Source: Endothia cerciana
Taxonomy: Eukaryota > Ascomycota > Sordariomycetes > Diaporthales > Cryphonectriaceae
Assembly: GCA_026119935.1 (NCBI GenBank)
Contig: JALRMH010000008.1
Span: forward strand, 186,001-250,000
DNA: 64,000 bases
Direction of reading: 5' to 3'
Shown: positions 44,694 through 57,135 of the stretch, in pieces
How the letters are laid out: each line of letters begins with the position of its first letter
How positions within the stretch are numbered: position 1 is the stretch's first letter
Program-made: the position numbers and the translations under genes
Notes under the pieces: generated by a model
Seen by the model: the letters and a program-made list of their open reading frames with translations, nothing else
Database searches by the model: none
What the model was told of the DNA's origin: nothing

Positions 44694-45161
44694 CTTGGCA
44701 GGGTGATACACCGGATGCGGGCTATCTCGCCGGACCCAGAGTCATGCTCGTGAGAGAGGGGACCTGTCGAGTGAGGAGGCGAGAGGGGGATCGTGGGTGT
44801 TGAAGGACGCGGTGAGTCCTATGCCGCCTCTTTCCTATGTGACCTGGAGGGACACCCCGAGGACGGGCACTGTGAGCCGGGAACGGGGCGCGCAAGGGCC
44901 CCCGGGGTCCAGCTGCCTGCAATACGAGATCGCCTGGTTGTGGTGATCTTGAGAACTCGCGAGGAGTCAGGCCGTCCCGTCCGTTGAAGGAGGTATCGCG
45001 ACAAGATGGGCGGCAGTAGTTGGAGGTGAGGTGTACCGGCTGTCGTAAGCGAGGGGCAGCGGCGAGACGGCGACTCAACCGTGGCGGGGCATCTGCTCTA
45101 GTATGTGGGTGTGGATGGGTACTCTGGTCCCTCCCGCCGCAACGACATATACAGCCAGCCG

Positions 45162-45193
45162 CTTCTTCTTCTTCTTCTTCTTCTTCTTCTTCT
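45162..45193 (+). repeat. Microsatellite (CTT)n, about 10.7 units
   Basis: A pure CTT repeat of 32 nt in non-coding DNA upstream of the Hsp70-like gene. It explains a Phe/Ser/Glu-run open frame on both strands. Confidence 0.95.
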
Positions 45194-46050
45194 GTTTCAA
45201 CCCAGGAGATCCATCCCACCCTGGCCACGAGATAGATGATGTAGATAGGCTGACGTCGGTTACATCAGGTCAAACAAGATCCTCCGGCCAGTTAATGGGG
45301 GAGAAAGAAAAGAAAAAGGAAAAAGGAAAAAGGATCCTGCTGCCTGGCGGTCCCAGTCCAGGCCCAGACACGCCTCTGCGCAGCCGGCTCCTTCGCCACG
45401 ATACTCAGGTGCGCTTGCTGCGGAGGAGCTGACATGCAGGATGCAGTAGCCTCCTCCAGCCCTATAATAAGCATTCTTGCATGTTTCTTGTCGTCCTGTC
45501 TCAGAGACACCCGCCATCTTCCCGCTCGTCCCCCCGGCGTCTGAAGAGAACTGCTCACGGGGGACGATCCCCCGCCCTTAGCACTCACTGTCACTGGGTC
45601 GGCCGGTTCCAACAGCCTGGCACCTGGGTTCAGCATCCAATGCACCAGCCAATCTCAGCTAGACCGAACCGAAGACCTAGTGCCCGGACGATTAACCAGG
45701 CCACTATTAATACGCCCACATTCTCTAGGGAGGACATCGAGACTGGGCATCAAGATACCACCAGCAGTACACACTGCCCTCAGCCTCGAGGTGGACCCTT
45801 GCGGGTTCGTCGTGCATGCGAACTCATCCCTCAAGCATCACTGTTCACTTGGGCACAGTAGGAACCTAAAAAGTTGGACGAGTTTCAGAGCGTCCTCGAC
45901 GCAGTGATTTCCCATTTCCGTCTCGCCCGGCAGCCATCGTGCCTAATTACCTGCTCAGCTGTGCCATCGCCATCTGATACGTCCAAAAAGCTGTCTATAT
46001 ACAAAATCTCAAAGGCCTGCTACTCGGCAATCGGAGACAAGTCGAGCTGG

Positions 46051-46064
46051 CCCCCCCCCCCCCC
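46051..46064 (+). repeat. C14 homopolymer
   Basis: Fourteen consecutive C residues in non-coding DNA. Confidence 0.9.
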
Positions 46065-46691
46065 GCATATAGCCCGTATCGTGAAGCAGACAGGCCATCC
46101 CCAGGCCTGACGTGGGAGAGTTCAATGAAGCACTGTCAACTCCATCTACTCCTGTGTGTACACAAGATAAAAAAAAATAAAAATAAAAATAAAAAGAGTG
46201 CCCATCCTTGACTCTCCTCTCGACCTCCCCCTTTCCCAGCAAGCCATATTCCTGGCACCCCAGCGACAGCTAAGCAGCCCATTCAGCTCCCGAAAACCAG
46301 GGGTGGCCATGGGCTGCCACCCGATCTAAAGGCAAAAACAAAGAGAAGTCTCCGACCGCTTTGTGGAGTCGTGCAATCTATAAGGGGTATTGTGTAGTAT
46401 GACAACTTGTTGACGCGAAAAAGACAGTGCCCGCTCGCGACTTAGAAAACCCAACGGGCAGGGTAGTTTTTTGGTGAAGCTGAACAAATCCGAATGCGAT
46501 TGACACCCATCATATTGCCGTCAACCTTGGTCGAACCTGGCCGGAATGAGCGACGTGGTTAATAATGTTCCCTGATGCCAGATAACTCCGTAGGAAAAGA
46601 TGACCGGGCCCAACCCCCCCTCCCTTTTTTTTTCTTCCTTTTCCTTCTGTCGCCCAACGTTCAGAAGATGCCCCCCATACACGAACGCCGT

Positions 46692-49122
46692 CTAGAATCG
46701 ATTGCTTGCCGCCCAGATACTCGCGGATGCCGACGCCGCCCACTCGCTCTCCTCGTAGGGCGGTGTCGGCCACTTATAAGCCGATGTCTTCCTGTTTAGA
46801 TCCAGTGGCTTAGGCGCGACGGCCTCCTGTCCTTCACCGAAAAGGCAGACATTACCACTGGCCGACGGCGAGGGCGTCGGGTAAGGGTTTTGGAACGCGG
46901 CATTGCCGGGCGATTTTCGCACATTCGCCGGACCATTCTTTTCCATCCGCCTCACTGCCTTCTGGGTCGAAGTGAGGGCCTCGTCGAGGAGCTCGTCTTC
47001 TTCATCCGGCGCGTCGTATTGGTGAACGCCATGTGCTGCTTGAGCCCGTCTTGTCCGGCTGGAGACGGGGCCCGTGGTTCGCGAGGCTCCGGACAGGCCA
47101 TCCACCGATCGAGGTTGGTGGTGCGGTAGGGAATGGTGACGTTTCAGGTTGCTTGCGGAGATCTGGTGGACGGCAGGGGCTGGGGCGTGCAGACTATCCG
47201 AGTTTTGTTGGGCGTCTCTCAAGGCCCCATCGAGGGACTCGTGATTGTCCTTTGGTACCGGCGCTGACGGTTGGTCGATCACCATGGACGACCTGTTACT
47301 TGCCCATGGGCCACAGCCGGCCTGGGCTTCCATGTCCGGCTCGATCGGCGACACCGGAGTTTGATGCCGTCCGGAGAATCGTCGGGCCCTTTTGCGCAGG
47401 TGTGAGAAGAACCCCTCCTTATGGGCACTAGGCGGTGATACGAGTCCTCCGTGGCCATTGAGAGCACGCTCGGCTTGTTGTCTGTGGATGTCTGCGTAGT
47501 GATTTGTGCTTGATTGAACCGACAGTTGGCGCCCAATTTTCTTGGACGGTTTCTCGTCCATATGGCCATGCCTGTGGGCGTTGGCATACGCATCGTTGTA
47601 CGATGGCGTTCGCTGGGCGGTCACAGCATCCGACAATGGCGAGATGGGCCTGATAGTAGGAAGAATTGGCATGGGTGCCACGTTCGATATGCCATTGGTC
47701 CATGTGGTCCTCTTGTTAGCAGGTGGTCGAGACTTGGCGGGCACGATAGGTGCGGCATCCACCGCCACTTGGACCGGCTGCAGCTTAACGGGAGGCTGCG
47801 GGTCCTTTGCAGCCACTTGAGCCGCCGCCAGATCGTTTGAAGACTCGGAGCGGCCGATCAGCGACTTTCGGAACCATGACGGCTTGGAAGAGATCGTCGG
47901 CGTGATCGCGTCCTTGGAGCTGCGGCTGAGCTCTGATGGCTTACGACCCAGTATCCTCGAAGCGGAGGACTTGGGACGCGTGGGGTCGGCCGCGTCGGAG
48001 AAGTAATCGTGAGCCAGGGCTTGTGTAGATGTCGGCCTGTTCTTAGGATCCCACATCAGACACCAAGTCACAAAATGACTCAGCGACGCAGGCCACTGTG
48101 GTGTCTGGAGGATGGTGTCCATCGAGTGCGGGGCCATCTTTGGGAAAGAAAAGCCCAGCTTTCCGGCCAGACGGGTGCCCTCGCGCCAATCGCCCCCACC
48201 TACGCGTTGGCCTGCCTTGTTGTACCAGTTTCCAGGGCTGCCCATGATCTCACAGACCCTCCAGACTTGGTCCACCTCGTTTCCGCCAGGGAATAAGGGT
48301 TTCAGTGTCGCAATCTCGACTGCCATCGCACCGATGGCCCAGATGTCAACAGGTGCAGAGTATTCACCGGCACGCAACAACACTTCGGGGGCTCGGTACC
48401 ATCGCGTCGAAACGTATGTCGTGTATGGCAGCTTCGAGTGCGTCTCTCTCGCCAGTCCGAAATCGGCAATCTTGACCGTGTAGGTGGGAGGAGTCGAAGG
48501 TGGTGTGACCAAAGACGAGTACCGCCTAAACGAGTTCGTTGTGTCTTGATGGGACGACGTCGAGACCAGGATATTCTCGGGCTTGATGTCCCTGTGGAAG
48601 AAGCTGTGAGCGTGAATGTGCTCCAGGCCCTGCATGATCTGGAATAAAATGCTCTTGACACTGGAATTGTCGAGACACTTGTGATCTCTGGCTTTCATCA
48701 GCTGGTATAGGTTGCCCTCCATGTACTCCATGCAGATGTGGAGCTTCTTGGTGAAAGGGTCGAGGAAGATGTCCAGGGCTGGGACGAGGTGCTGGTGAGG
48801 TGGTAGTGTCCTGAGGAAGACGACCTCGCGAAGCTCTAAACAAGGTGAGAATGACTCAAAAGTCTTCTTCATGGTTTTAATGGCAATCTGACTCCCCATC
48901 AGCACACACTTCATATCGCCGTCACATATCCGTCACCCAATGCAAACTTACCACAGTCCCCCTCCTGGCAACACTGGCCCCAGCAGTGCGGACCCTGGCG
49001 AGGACGACACTGCCAAAGCTTCCATCACCGATTTCCTTGAGGACCTCAAACCTGTCTTCCAAGGCCATTGTGTTTGAGCCAACGGCTGAGCCCCGATGAG
49101 TCAGATCGTGTGCGACGGTCAT
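46692..49122 (-). CDS. ime2: IME2/RCK-type serine/threonine protein kinase
   Basis: Two exons (49122-48952 and 48887-46692; intron gtaagt..gtcag, phase 0) encode 788 residues. The kinase domain starts with the glycine loop IGDGSFGSV (31-39). The ATP-binding Lys61 is in IAIKTMKK just after the intron. The catalytic loop is FFHRDIKPENILV, the metal loop ADFGLARE, and the activation loop PYTTYVSTRWYRAPEVLL has the T-x-Y signature of the MAK/ICK/Ime2 (RCK) family. A long Ser/Pro-rich tail of about 400 residues with many RxxS sites follows the kinase domain. In yeast Ime2 drives meiosis. In filamentous ascomycetes its orthologues restrain or time sexual development and affect light response and secondary metabolism. 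ATG 49122 is the first in-frame ATG; MALEDRFEVL (residue 19) is a possible internal start. Orthologue status is very likely. Confidence 0.93.
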
Positions 49123-49380
49123 GATGAACAGTGCAGATGGTGGAATCCGGTTTCAAATAATGAGCTCGCCGTGTTCTGTCCCTGGCAGGTATTGTACTGT
49201 CACAGCTGGTAACCACCGATCCTGACAGTGCTGTTCCATGCGTGAGACAGCGCGTGAGGGTTTAGGGATAAGCTCTTTCGAGTAGAGCTTACTGCCGTAG
49301 ACGAAGCATCCAGAGTCAACGTTGGAAGATGTCAAAAGTCGACTTATGCTAGGCGGCGGGTATGGTGGGTAGCCAAGTCC

Positions 49381-49404
49381 TGGTCGTGGTCGTGGTCGTG
49401 GTCG
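49381..49404 (+). repeat. Hexamer repeat (TGGTCG)4
   Basis: Four exact units lie about 260 bp upstream of the IME2-type start codon. Confidence 0.9.
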
Positions 49405-50292
49405 AGCAGGGTGGCTTTTCGGGTTGTTGGTACCTGGGACAACAGCCGGGATATGGTGGTGAGGGATGGAAACCAGGTTGGGTCGGGTTGAGGTTGACAA
49501 TAGGAAAGATCCAAAAGAGTGGACGGGCCTCCTGAACGGTCGGGCCTGGAATGATTAAAAGGAAAGGCGAAGAGATTGATGGGCGTGCAGGGAGGGACCA
49601 CACAAGATTGGGATGCGGGTCTGTCCCTTAGGCGGCTCCGGGAGTTTTGATGCAGGTACTTGGGCGGATCGCGTGGTGACCTCGGTGCTTAGCGTGAAGA
49701 TGCAATTATTAGAATAAAATGGATCCGACCGTAATCAAATATGCCCTGATCTCCCGACGAGTATGCGCGATGCTGCACTGTCGAAGATCAAGTGAGAGGA
49801 ATCCGAGGAGAGAAGAACTGTGGTATCTCCGGGGTTCAACCAAACTAAAGGGTCGACTCCGGCTCGGGGTTGAACAGCTTCGAGAGGCCTGGTTGAGGTT
49901 GTTCGTCCTGCTGTCGCAGGGTTGGGAATGACGCGGGATGAAAGGGAGAACAGAAACACATCCAGTCAAGGACAGCTGCGGAACTGTGGATTGACGACGG
50001 TGGACAGGAGAGACCGCGACGTGAATAGCCACCGGCGACCCGAGCCTGTCTGCACAACAGGTCTGCTCTGTGTGTGCTACGCGGACGACGATCCGGACCA
50101 GGGACGTGGGTGTGAAAGTGAACGTGGGAGCCCTGGAGACTGATGAACAGGAGGTGCAGCAGGGAGGGGGGGCGCCGTCTCGCCCGTTGCACCGGGAGAG
50201 GACAAAGAGAGCGTGCCTGGAACTGAGCACTGGAGACCCTTGGAGCCGTGGGCGCAGCGAGACCCGGTGCTTAGCATGAATGGAAGCAGCTT

Positions 50293-50304
50293 GGGGGGGG
50301 GGGG
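50293..50304 (+). repeat. G12 homopolymer
   Basis: Twelve consecutive G residues in non-coding DNA. Confidence 0.9.
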
Positions 50305-51736
50305 TCGGTCGACGGTCAACAGTCGAGGGGGGGCGTTCTGTATCTGCTCTGCCGTTCAATCAATGCCAATGATTGATAGGGGGGGAGCAAATCTCGCTAA
50401 CGACCCGGGCAACAACGTTTCTTCGACAGTCCAATTTGCGCTCACGACCGGGGTTGTTCTCCTTCTGGCCAGGGTCGCGCGCGAGGGCTGGGGGGCCCGT
50501 TTTTCTCTATCGCGTGGTGTCAATGTCTCGTTGACCTGTCAGGCCTGCTCCAATGCTTGTTTCCCAGTGCGGCACGATGGCGGTGGTGGTGCGTGTGTGG
50601 TGTATGTTCTTCCCAAGCAAGACGGTGGGTGGGATACGGAATACAGGTACAGTGATGCAGTAAGTGCAGATAGATGCTCGGTGAAGAAAGGATTACGGAG
50701 AGGATGACTCCTGAGAGGGGAAGGGGGGGAAACAGGGGGAAATAGAAGCCGGGAAGGAAAAACAGGAAGAAAGAAGAAGGAAAAAAAGGTTGATGAGCAC
50801 GCAGTCGTGCTTGTGGCTCCACCTGGTCGAGATCGACCCCGGTCGTATTGAGGGTGGACGACGCACACTCAGGTGAGCAACTGGCGATTATTATGACATC
50901 TCGGTACTATGGTGGTTGACAATGGTTGTCCAGAAGCGACATTTGTCGTCGGGGATGCTGAGATGAATGAGAGCGGCGACGGGATGGGAAGAAGAAGGGG
51001 GCGGACCAGAAGCACGAGCAAGACCACTGCTGCTGACGAGACCTCCTGCTCAGTGCATAATCACAATGCTACGGGGCAGGAAGTGAGGTACGCAGCAAGT
51101 GCAGACAGAGGCCAGAGCCCTGAGGACTTTGCCGGTACGGCGCTGGATTCATCGAAGAGAGATGGGGGGGGAGGAAGGAAGGAACGGTCTGACAGGCATG
51201 GCGGCCACCAGCCGGCAAGGGAGCTGAGCGGATTTGACAGTGGTTGGTGGGGAGTGCGTGGGAGCGTCTCTCGTCCCCTGACAGACAGTGCCTGATGGGG
51301 GCTGCTGCCACTGGGCCCGCTGCTCGACGCTAGCGGGTTGCTGATGTGATGAGCTGATGGGCTGATGAGCTGTCAAAGAAATAGCTCGGCAGGGGAAGAT
51401 AGCAGCATCCCGGCGTGCCAGTACGGTTGCAGCGTCTCGTCAGCTAGTGCCATGTACTATGTACCGTGGTACCATCCATACCACACATATCCAGGAGTAA
51501 GGCACGCGGCACGGCAAAGTATCAGGATGCCAGGGCCAGCCCAGTGACCGTCGCCCCCGCCCCCCGGCATGGTTATGTACCACAGTACCTGGATCGCCGT
51601 TCATGCCAACGGGCCTCGACTGGCCCCGTTCCAGGGAAATAAGTCCATGCAACTATGGCCCGGGTGAAAGGCAGGCCTGACACCTGATTGGCACTATGGA
51701 ACGTCGTCAAGGCGATCGGCCATCAATGCATAATGT

Positions 51737-51754
51737 TGTGTGTGTGTGTGTGTG
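51737..51754. repeat. Microsatellite (TG)9
   Basis: Nine TG dinucleotides followed by CGCGCA, in non-coding DNA. Confidence 0.9.
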
Positions 51755-51888
51755 CGCGCATACCACAGTGATCCTGCCAGTGGTGACTACTAGTAGCACG
51801 CCCGGCAGCAACCTGTGAACGGATCTCGAAGCATGTACCACAGCACTAAAAGCCTGTGTCACAAGGTACAGAAGTACCCTTACGGGGG

Positions 51889-51987
51889 CAGTGCAGGCCA
51901 GTGCAGGTCAGTGCCTGTGGCTCGGGCTCGGGCTCTGGTTCGGGCTCTGGCTCGGGCTCTGGCGCTGGCGCTGGCGCTGGCGCTGGC
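51889..51987. repeat. Compound decamer and GGCTCK/GGCGCT hexamer repeat
   Basis: Three decamers of the form CAGTGCAGGY/CAGTGCCTGT (51889-51918) run directly into about eleven hexamers, first GGCTCG/GGCTCT, then GGCGCT (51919-51987). The repeat keeps several frames open (Gly-Ser, Ala-Leu, Pro-Glu runs). These are taken as by-products. Confidence 0.9.
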
Positions 51988-54842
51988 CATGACTCTTGGG
52001 CGCCTCTAATTTTGATCTCGACCAGCATCTCGTTGACCCCGTGCACCCGCTCATGCACGCCTCTGCACGCCGCGCTAGCCCTCTACACACGACGTCGGCG
52101 GTTCCTGGCCGGGCCTGGGGGGTCGTGTGCTAACAGAGGCTTAAGTCCAGGGGTGCATGAAGACGCGATCCGTTCCGGGCGTGGCTCACCACGGTCCCAG
52201 TGGGCGGGCTAGCACGCGCGACTGCCAAGTCCGTCCTTGCTCAACTGCTGCGTGGCCATCTTGGGCATCCAGACGATCGTCGTGTGTGATGCGAGCGAGG
52301 CTCCGCCGTGAGGTTGGTAGATCTTTGCAGGGCAGTTTTGTCCTCGGGGCGTGGATACGCTTGTGGTTGGGCGATGAGACGACAGACTCGTCACCGCGTG
52401 AGAAGCGATCATCCATTCCCATGGACCGGGCCTAATTCAAAAGCCATCGCAGTCCCTGCCGTTTACGGGGAATGGACCCGGAGATCCCAAACGGGCTCCA
52501 ACGTCAAGTGCCATCGTAATTCAAGTAAACGGGACACGAGGTTGGCCCGATGACATCTGGAAGAAGTGCGTCGCCGGAAGGACTGGCGGTCGGCTCTCCG
52601 TATCTCGCGGCTAGCTGTGCGAGCGCTTTGACCGGTCCCTCTTGGCCTTCCACCAAGCGGAGGACCGTGAGCCTGCGACGTCATGCATGATGAGAACGAG
52701 TCGCCTTGCCCGTCGCCGCCGCCAGTGCTGCCAAGGAGAGCGCGTGGCTGACCCCCAGCCCCTCCACAGAAAGCGAGTCGTCACATCGACTCCAGAGAGT
52801 CTCTGAGCGGGATACGCAGAACAACAACCAGGCTCCCGATAGCTCGATGGGCTTCGACAGGGTCGATCTCTTGCCAGTCGCAGGTGCCAGCTCACCGCGC
52901 CCTGCCGAAACAGGAACAGGACTGCTTCCCTGTTTGGTGATGGTAGGTCAAGACGGCCAGTCCCCCAAAACGGTCGCAAGACGGCGGCTTAGGGTCCGCT
53001 GAAGAATTTGGGGGGAGGGGGGGTTTTGTTCTGACATTGGGGACCTGTCAGCCTGCCAACCACCAGCAGACAAGGCCTTGGCCGCGGGACGCAAGTCTGG
53101 TTCCGAAGCTCCACAGAAGCAGTCTTGTTAGGTCAGCCGGAAGGACGTTTTTTGTATCAGGAACGAGCCGGTCTAGCATACCATGCCGGCTAAATGGCCT
53201 CGGCACAGATTGACCTGCGGTACTGGGAACAAGTCCACAGGGTTGGCCCGTGGGAATCCTTCTCGAACGTCAAGGTCAAGATCCAAGATTTGCCCACACA
53301 TCAAGTTGAGACGACGCTCCCCGGTTGAAACGAGGGCGGAGCACGGAGATCTCGAGGGATATGGACAGGCCGAGGTGCTGAGAACGTGTCCAGGCCGGCT
53401 AGCTGGCCGGTGTGTAGTTTGAGGGGCTTCGTCGGTAATGAGCGAGAGGGGCAGGTAGGATCCTCACTGCTAATCTTGTCGTTGGCGAAACGAGATCTCG
53501 ATTGGGCCGTTGAGGACCATGAGCCGTGGGTATCAGGGCCCAGGAGTCCCACACTCCCAGATTGCCAGCCTCGTGGCTTGCTGTGTAATGACAGCTATGG
53601 CGGGGCTCCTCTGGATGCCATCCGTCTCCAACCCATCTGGGGCTCTGATATGTAGAGTCTGCCCAAAACCCACCTGATATCACGATGCCCTGTCTTCGTT
53701 GGTGAACAGCAGTGGCAAAGTCACGTCCGCCGCTACTGGCCACAGCGACACCCAACCTTGCGATCCGTCTATCATGTGCGTTCATGCATTACTTGGTGAA
53801 CATGATGTGGCGTTCATGCGAATCCGCAGCAGTCCCAGTAATGCTTGGGTGGATGCTTGTCAAGAAGAAGCTTGGACCGCCTGGACGCCCATTTATATCC
53901 AACGCAAGCCATCTCGCATTTCTCTGCAACCGCACGTCCTACGCGAGATAATCTCGTCTCATATCGTTCGTCTCGTCGGTCATATGCACATCCTCATCGG
54001 GTTGCAACGCCAACCAATGGTAAGACCCGCAGGCCCATGATGGCCCGCATCCCGAGCATTGGCTCTCTCACAATCATGAAGTCTGTCTCGTCTCAGCCTG
54101 CCCCCGGCGGCAAATCTGACAATCCAGGGCAGCTACTGCCCAGCGGCTTATGTACCCCCACACCATTCACGAATTCTTGTCGCATGTCGGCCCAAGCACC
54201 AATGAACTGACTCGTACTATGCGGTCGCTGTGTGTGGGCGTCTAAGTAGAACTCAGAAGCTATAGGTAGGTCAGTCAGTCAGAGACCGTCACTACTACTA
54301 TGGTAGGTAACCGGCGATTTCGTGTCACGTTCACTTTCTCAGGATGAAGCACCCCCTCCCCCCGCGCGCGCGCAAGAAGAGGGGAGCCGGCCCCAGCCTG
54401 AATCGATCCGGCATGCTAGTTGATGGTCGGGGGGGCATTCCGACCCTGTGCGACCCCATCGCGCTTGGTTCGTTTCCGGCGCCTGGAAAATCTCGGCCGC
54501 GCCGCGCTTCCCCGGGCGCTGCCCGTTGCTGTGGAACGACAGCCGCGGCCCGTCAACATTCTTCCTAGAGGGGAGGCATACGGGCTTCGCCTCTTTCGTC
54601 CATGGAGGTCCGCTATTCTTCGCTGGCGCTGCATTACCCTGCCAGCAGATTCGTCAGCAGGCCTTGGTTGGTTTGGAAAGCCGCGACTTGCGCCGCCAGC
54701 GACGAATCGGCAACTGGACAGCCTTGTAATGTTGGTGGCTGGACAGTGGACAGCGGCCTCGGCCCTTTTTATTCCCTTTTGTCTTCTCGACGACTTCTCG
54801 ATCACCAGACCTGCAGTTGGCTCGGCAACATAACCGGAGCTG

Positions 54843-54856
54843 CCCCCCCCCCCCCC
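54843..54856 (+). repeat. C14 homopolymer
   Basis: Fourteen consecutive C residues in the gene-free block. Confidence 0.9.
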
Positions 54857-56712
54857 TCTTGACCGCCTTGCGTACGAGGCCTGCGTGTAGGGCGGTCAAT
54901 GAAGCATGGGCCCCACCCAACACCAGGCCCCAGGCGTTCTTCCGCGCTCACCGACTTGACAATTCCATTCCACGTGGCGACGATAGGGGCATCTTGCATC
55001 TTGCTCAAGTGGGCCGGCCTTGAATGCCCCCCATTGGGAGGTTCCAGTCGCATTGGTGAATAGCTCATGACGGTAGAGGGTAAGGCCGGGTGGGGATGCT
55101 CGCGTAGAGGAATATGGTTTGTACCTCGAGACTTCGAAAAAGTCGATTCCGTCTCCGCAGGGGATCGAGCAAGGCCTTGCGGTGGATCGAGCACAGGAAC
55201 AACGTCGGACGAAGGTGGTCCCGTGACCGTTGAGAGACGTCTGCTAGTTAGGCCGACCCTCATCGACAGGGCGCCCTCTCTTTCCTCTAGGGACCCTCAC
55301 CAATTATGGCCACCTTGACGCACATCTGTTTTCTGTGTCGATATCCTGTCATCTGATGTGCTAGAGCTGATATTTCGATACTGCAGTGGTAGCATGTTCG
55401 CAAACTTGTCTCTCGAGCCATATATATATCAGTATCTCTTTTGCAGATCTCATCTGTCAAGGTTTGACTTCTCGACTCGGCCGACAGCCATGGTCCAATA
55501 TCAGGAGACAAGATGCCACGCGTAAAGACTGCTGGGCTAAGGTCGGGGCGGAGGGATGAAATGGCCTAGATGCTAGGGCAGCAGACGGAACCACCGCTTG
55601 TGGGCTTGCGTTCTGGTCGTGGACAGCTGGACAAGAAGGACAGATGGTAGGCCAAGGCAGCCACCCGTCCGAGTTGCAACCTCCTTGGGGACTAGATGAT
55701 CGAGCACGGCTGCTTCAACGTCAGAGGTTGCTGGAGGAATTGAGAGCAAAATCGGATTCAGTCCGAGCTGGATACACTCTTTTGGGGCAACCACATCTGA
55801 GCCGTCACAATCTCGAAGTGATGCAGTATCCCCCCTCTGCCAGAGTGCTTCCCTGACTGCTGGACTCGTTGATGAGACTCCCAAGACATTTCAGTGGAGG
55901 AGGTGAGTTCTAGACCAGCCAAACCCACGACACTTGGTCGCCACCATCTCTTAGTTCGCTGTCTGGGGAACAATAGTGCTAGAGTTTTCACAACACATTT
56001 TCCCCCTCCCGATTCACTATCTTCATGCATTGTGAGCCTCTCTCTTGAGGGTACTTCAGTATCCAGGGACGAAATGCACAATCATGTGTAGGCTTCTGTC
56101 GTCAAGTTACCTGGCACCATCAGCACACTATCCGTCGAAATATCTGGGTAGTTCTTCAGGCCTCCTACAACTTCTCTGCAGTGGTCTTGGAATGCCAACT
56201 CCGGATGCCAGCCTCTTCTCGTCTTATGAGCTGATCATCGTCTCCTGCTTACCCTGTTTCTGGATGAGCAGCTTATCAACACCTCTGGGTGAAGTTGTCG
56301 ACAGCTTGATCATTGTCTCTCGGTTCACTAGGTGAGATTCATTATCTGACCAATAATTCGCCATAATACACATGTGAAGCCTAGATTTCTCCGCTTCATT
56401 TTATGTCTACCTTTGTAGCATTCCGGCGTCCTCTTCTGTCCGCAGCCCTCTACAACTTCTTAAAGGCTGAGAGGCCTGAGGTCTTGGACTTCCTCTCGCG
56501 TGCTTGTCTATCCCCGGACAGCCACGATACTGATAGACCAATTGTCTCGTCCTTTGCCCAGAGACTTCCAATCTCCTGTGGTCCAAGGGAATCTCATTGA
56601 TCGGCCCTCGCCCAGTGCCAACTTCAACAAGAGTATCCGCATCTCCCCAGTAATCGGTACGTCCTGGAAGTCAAACCCTCTCTAGGTAAGCCCCTTCCCT
56701 TTTCCAGGCTGT

Positions 56713-56726
56713 CCCCCCCCCCCCCC
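56713..56726 (+). repeat. C14 homopolymer
   Basis: Fourteen consecutive C residues about 410 bp upstream of the Stc1-like start codon. Confidence 0.9.
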
Positions 56727-57135
56727 AACTCTTGTTTCCCCCCTGGCGATGGTTGCTCGTTCCTACAAGGCAAGGACGAAGTTAGCTGCCTTAATCAGCT
56801 GAAGTCCCCCTTCCTCGTCCGATCGATCGCTACGTATCCACTGATGGGCTTGTCACCATCTGTTCTTTGCTCCATCTGATTTCAACGACACCTCTCAATC
56901 CATCCTCTGCTGAAAATATAACGGCATTGAGGCACTTGGTAGTGGAACTCCATCTCGATCGCCTCAGTGGTCCCTCCGTAATTCCTCCCATTCGATTTCG
57001 AGCATCCAGCTCGCTAACAACACCACATGCTGATAGATGCAGCATAGGTTCTTGCATTCCGTGGGGGCCAGGAACATTCGGTTCAACTCCAACTCATCAA
57101 CAATCTCACACCTCACATCGGAGACAACCGCCAAA

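Larger units (their letters stand above)
44694..46691. other. 2.0 kb intergenic region
   Basis: This is the promoter side of the Hsp70-like gene and the 3' flank of the IME2-type gene. It holds a (CTT)n tract at 45162-45193, C14 at 46051-46064 and an AAAAT repeat near 46167-46195. No gene is recognised. Confidence 0.55.
49123..57135. other. 8.0 kb gene-free block
   Basis: This is the largest stretch without a supported gene. Base composition is similar to that of genic DNA, with no sign of AT-rich repeat-induced mutation. The first kilobases probably include the IME2 promoter; a TGGTCG hexamer repeat lies at 49381-49404. Other content: G12 at 50293-50304, (TG)9 at 51737-51754, decamer and hexamer repeats at 51889-51987, GTAC palindromes at 51461-51472, 51577-51588 and 51835-51846, C14 at 54843-54856 and C14 at 56713-56726. 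Open frames of 60-160 codons occur on both strands, but none has a domain, splice-consistent extension or family resemblance. From 55.8 to 57.1 kb the base composition is more T-rich, as in a long 5' UTR. Confidence 0.5.

Noticed and set aside
51815..52212. Gly-Ser, Ala-Leu and Pro-Glu repeat proteins on both strands
   Set aside because: These are translations of a GGCTCK/GGCGCT microsatellite, open in several frames at once.
54420..54833. 137-codon plus-strand frame
   Set aside because: A minus-strand frame of similar length covers the same bases, and neither has a domain.
55644..56600. Short frames at 55644-55856 and 56403-56600 that look weakly protein-like
   Set aside because: No splice-consistent extension or known family. 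They more likely lie in the upstream region of the Stc1-like gene.
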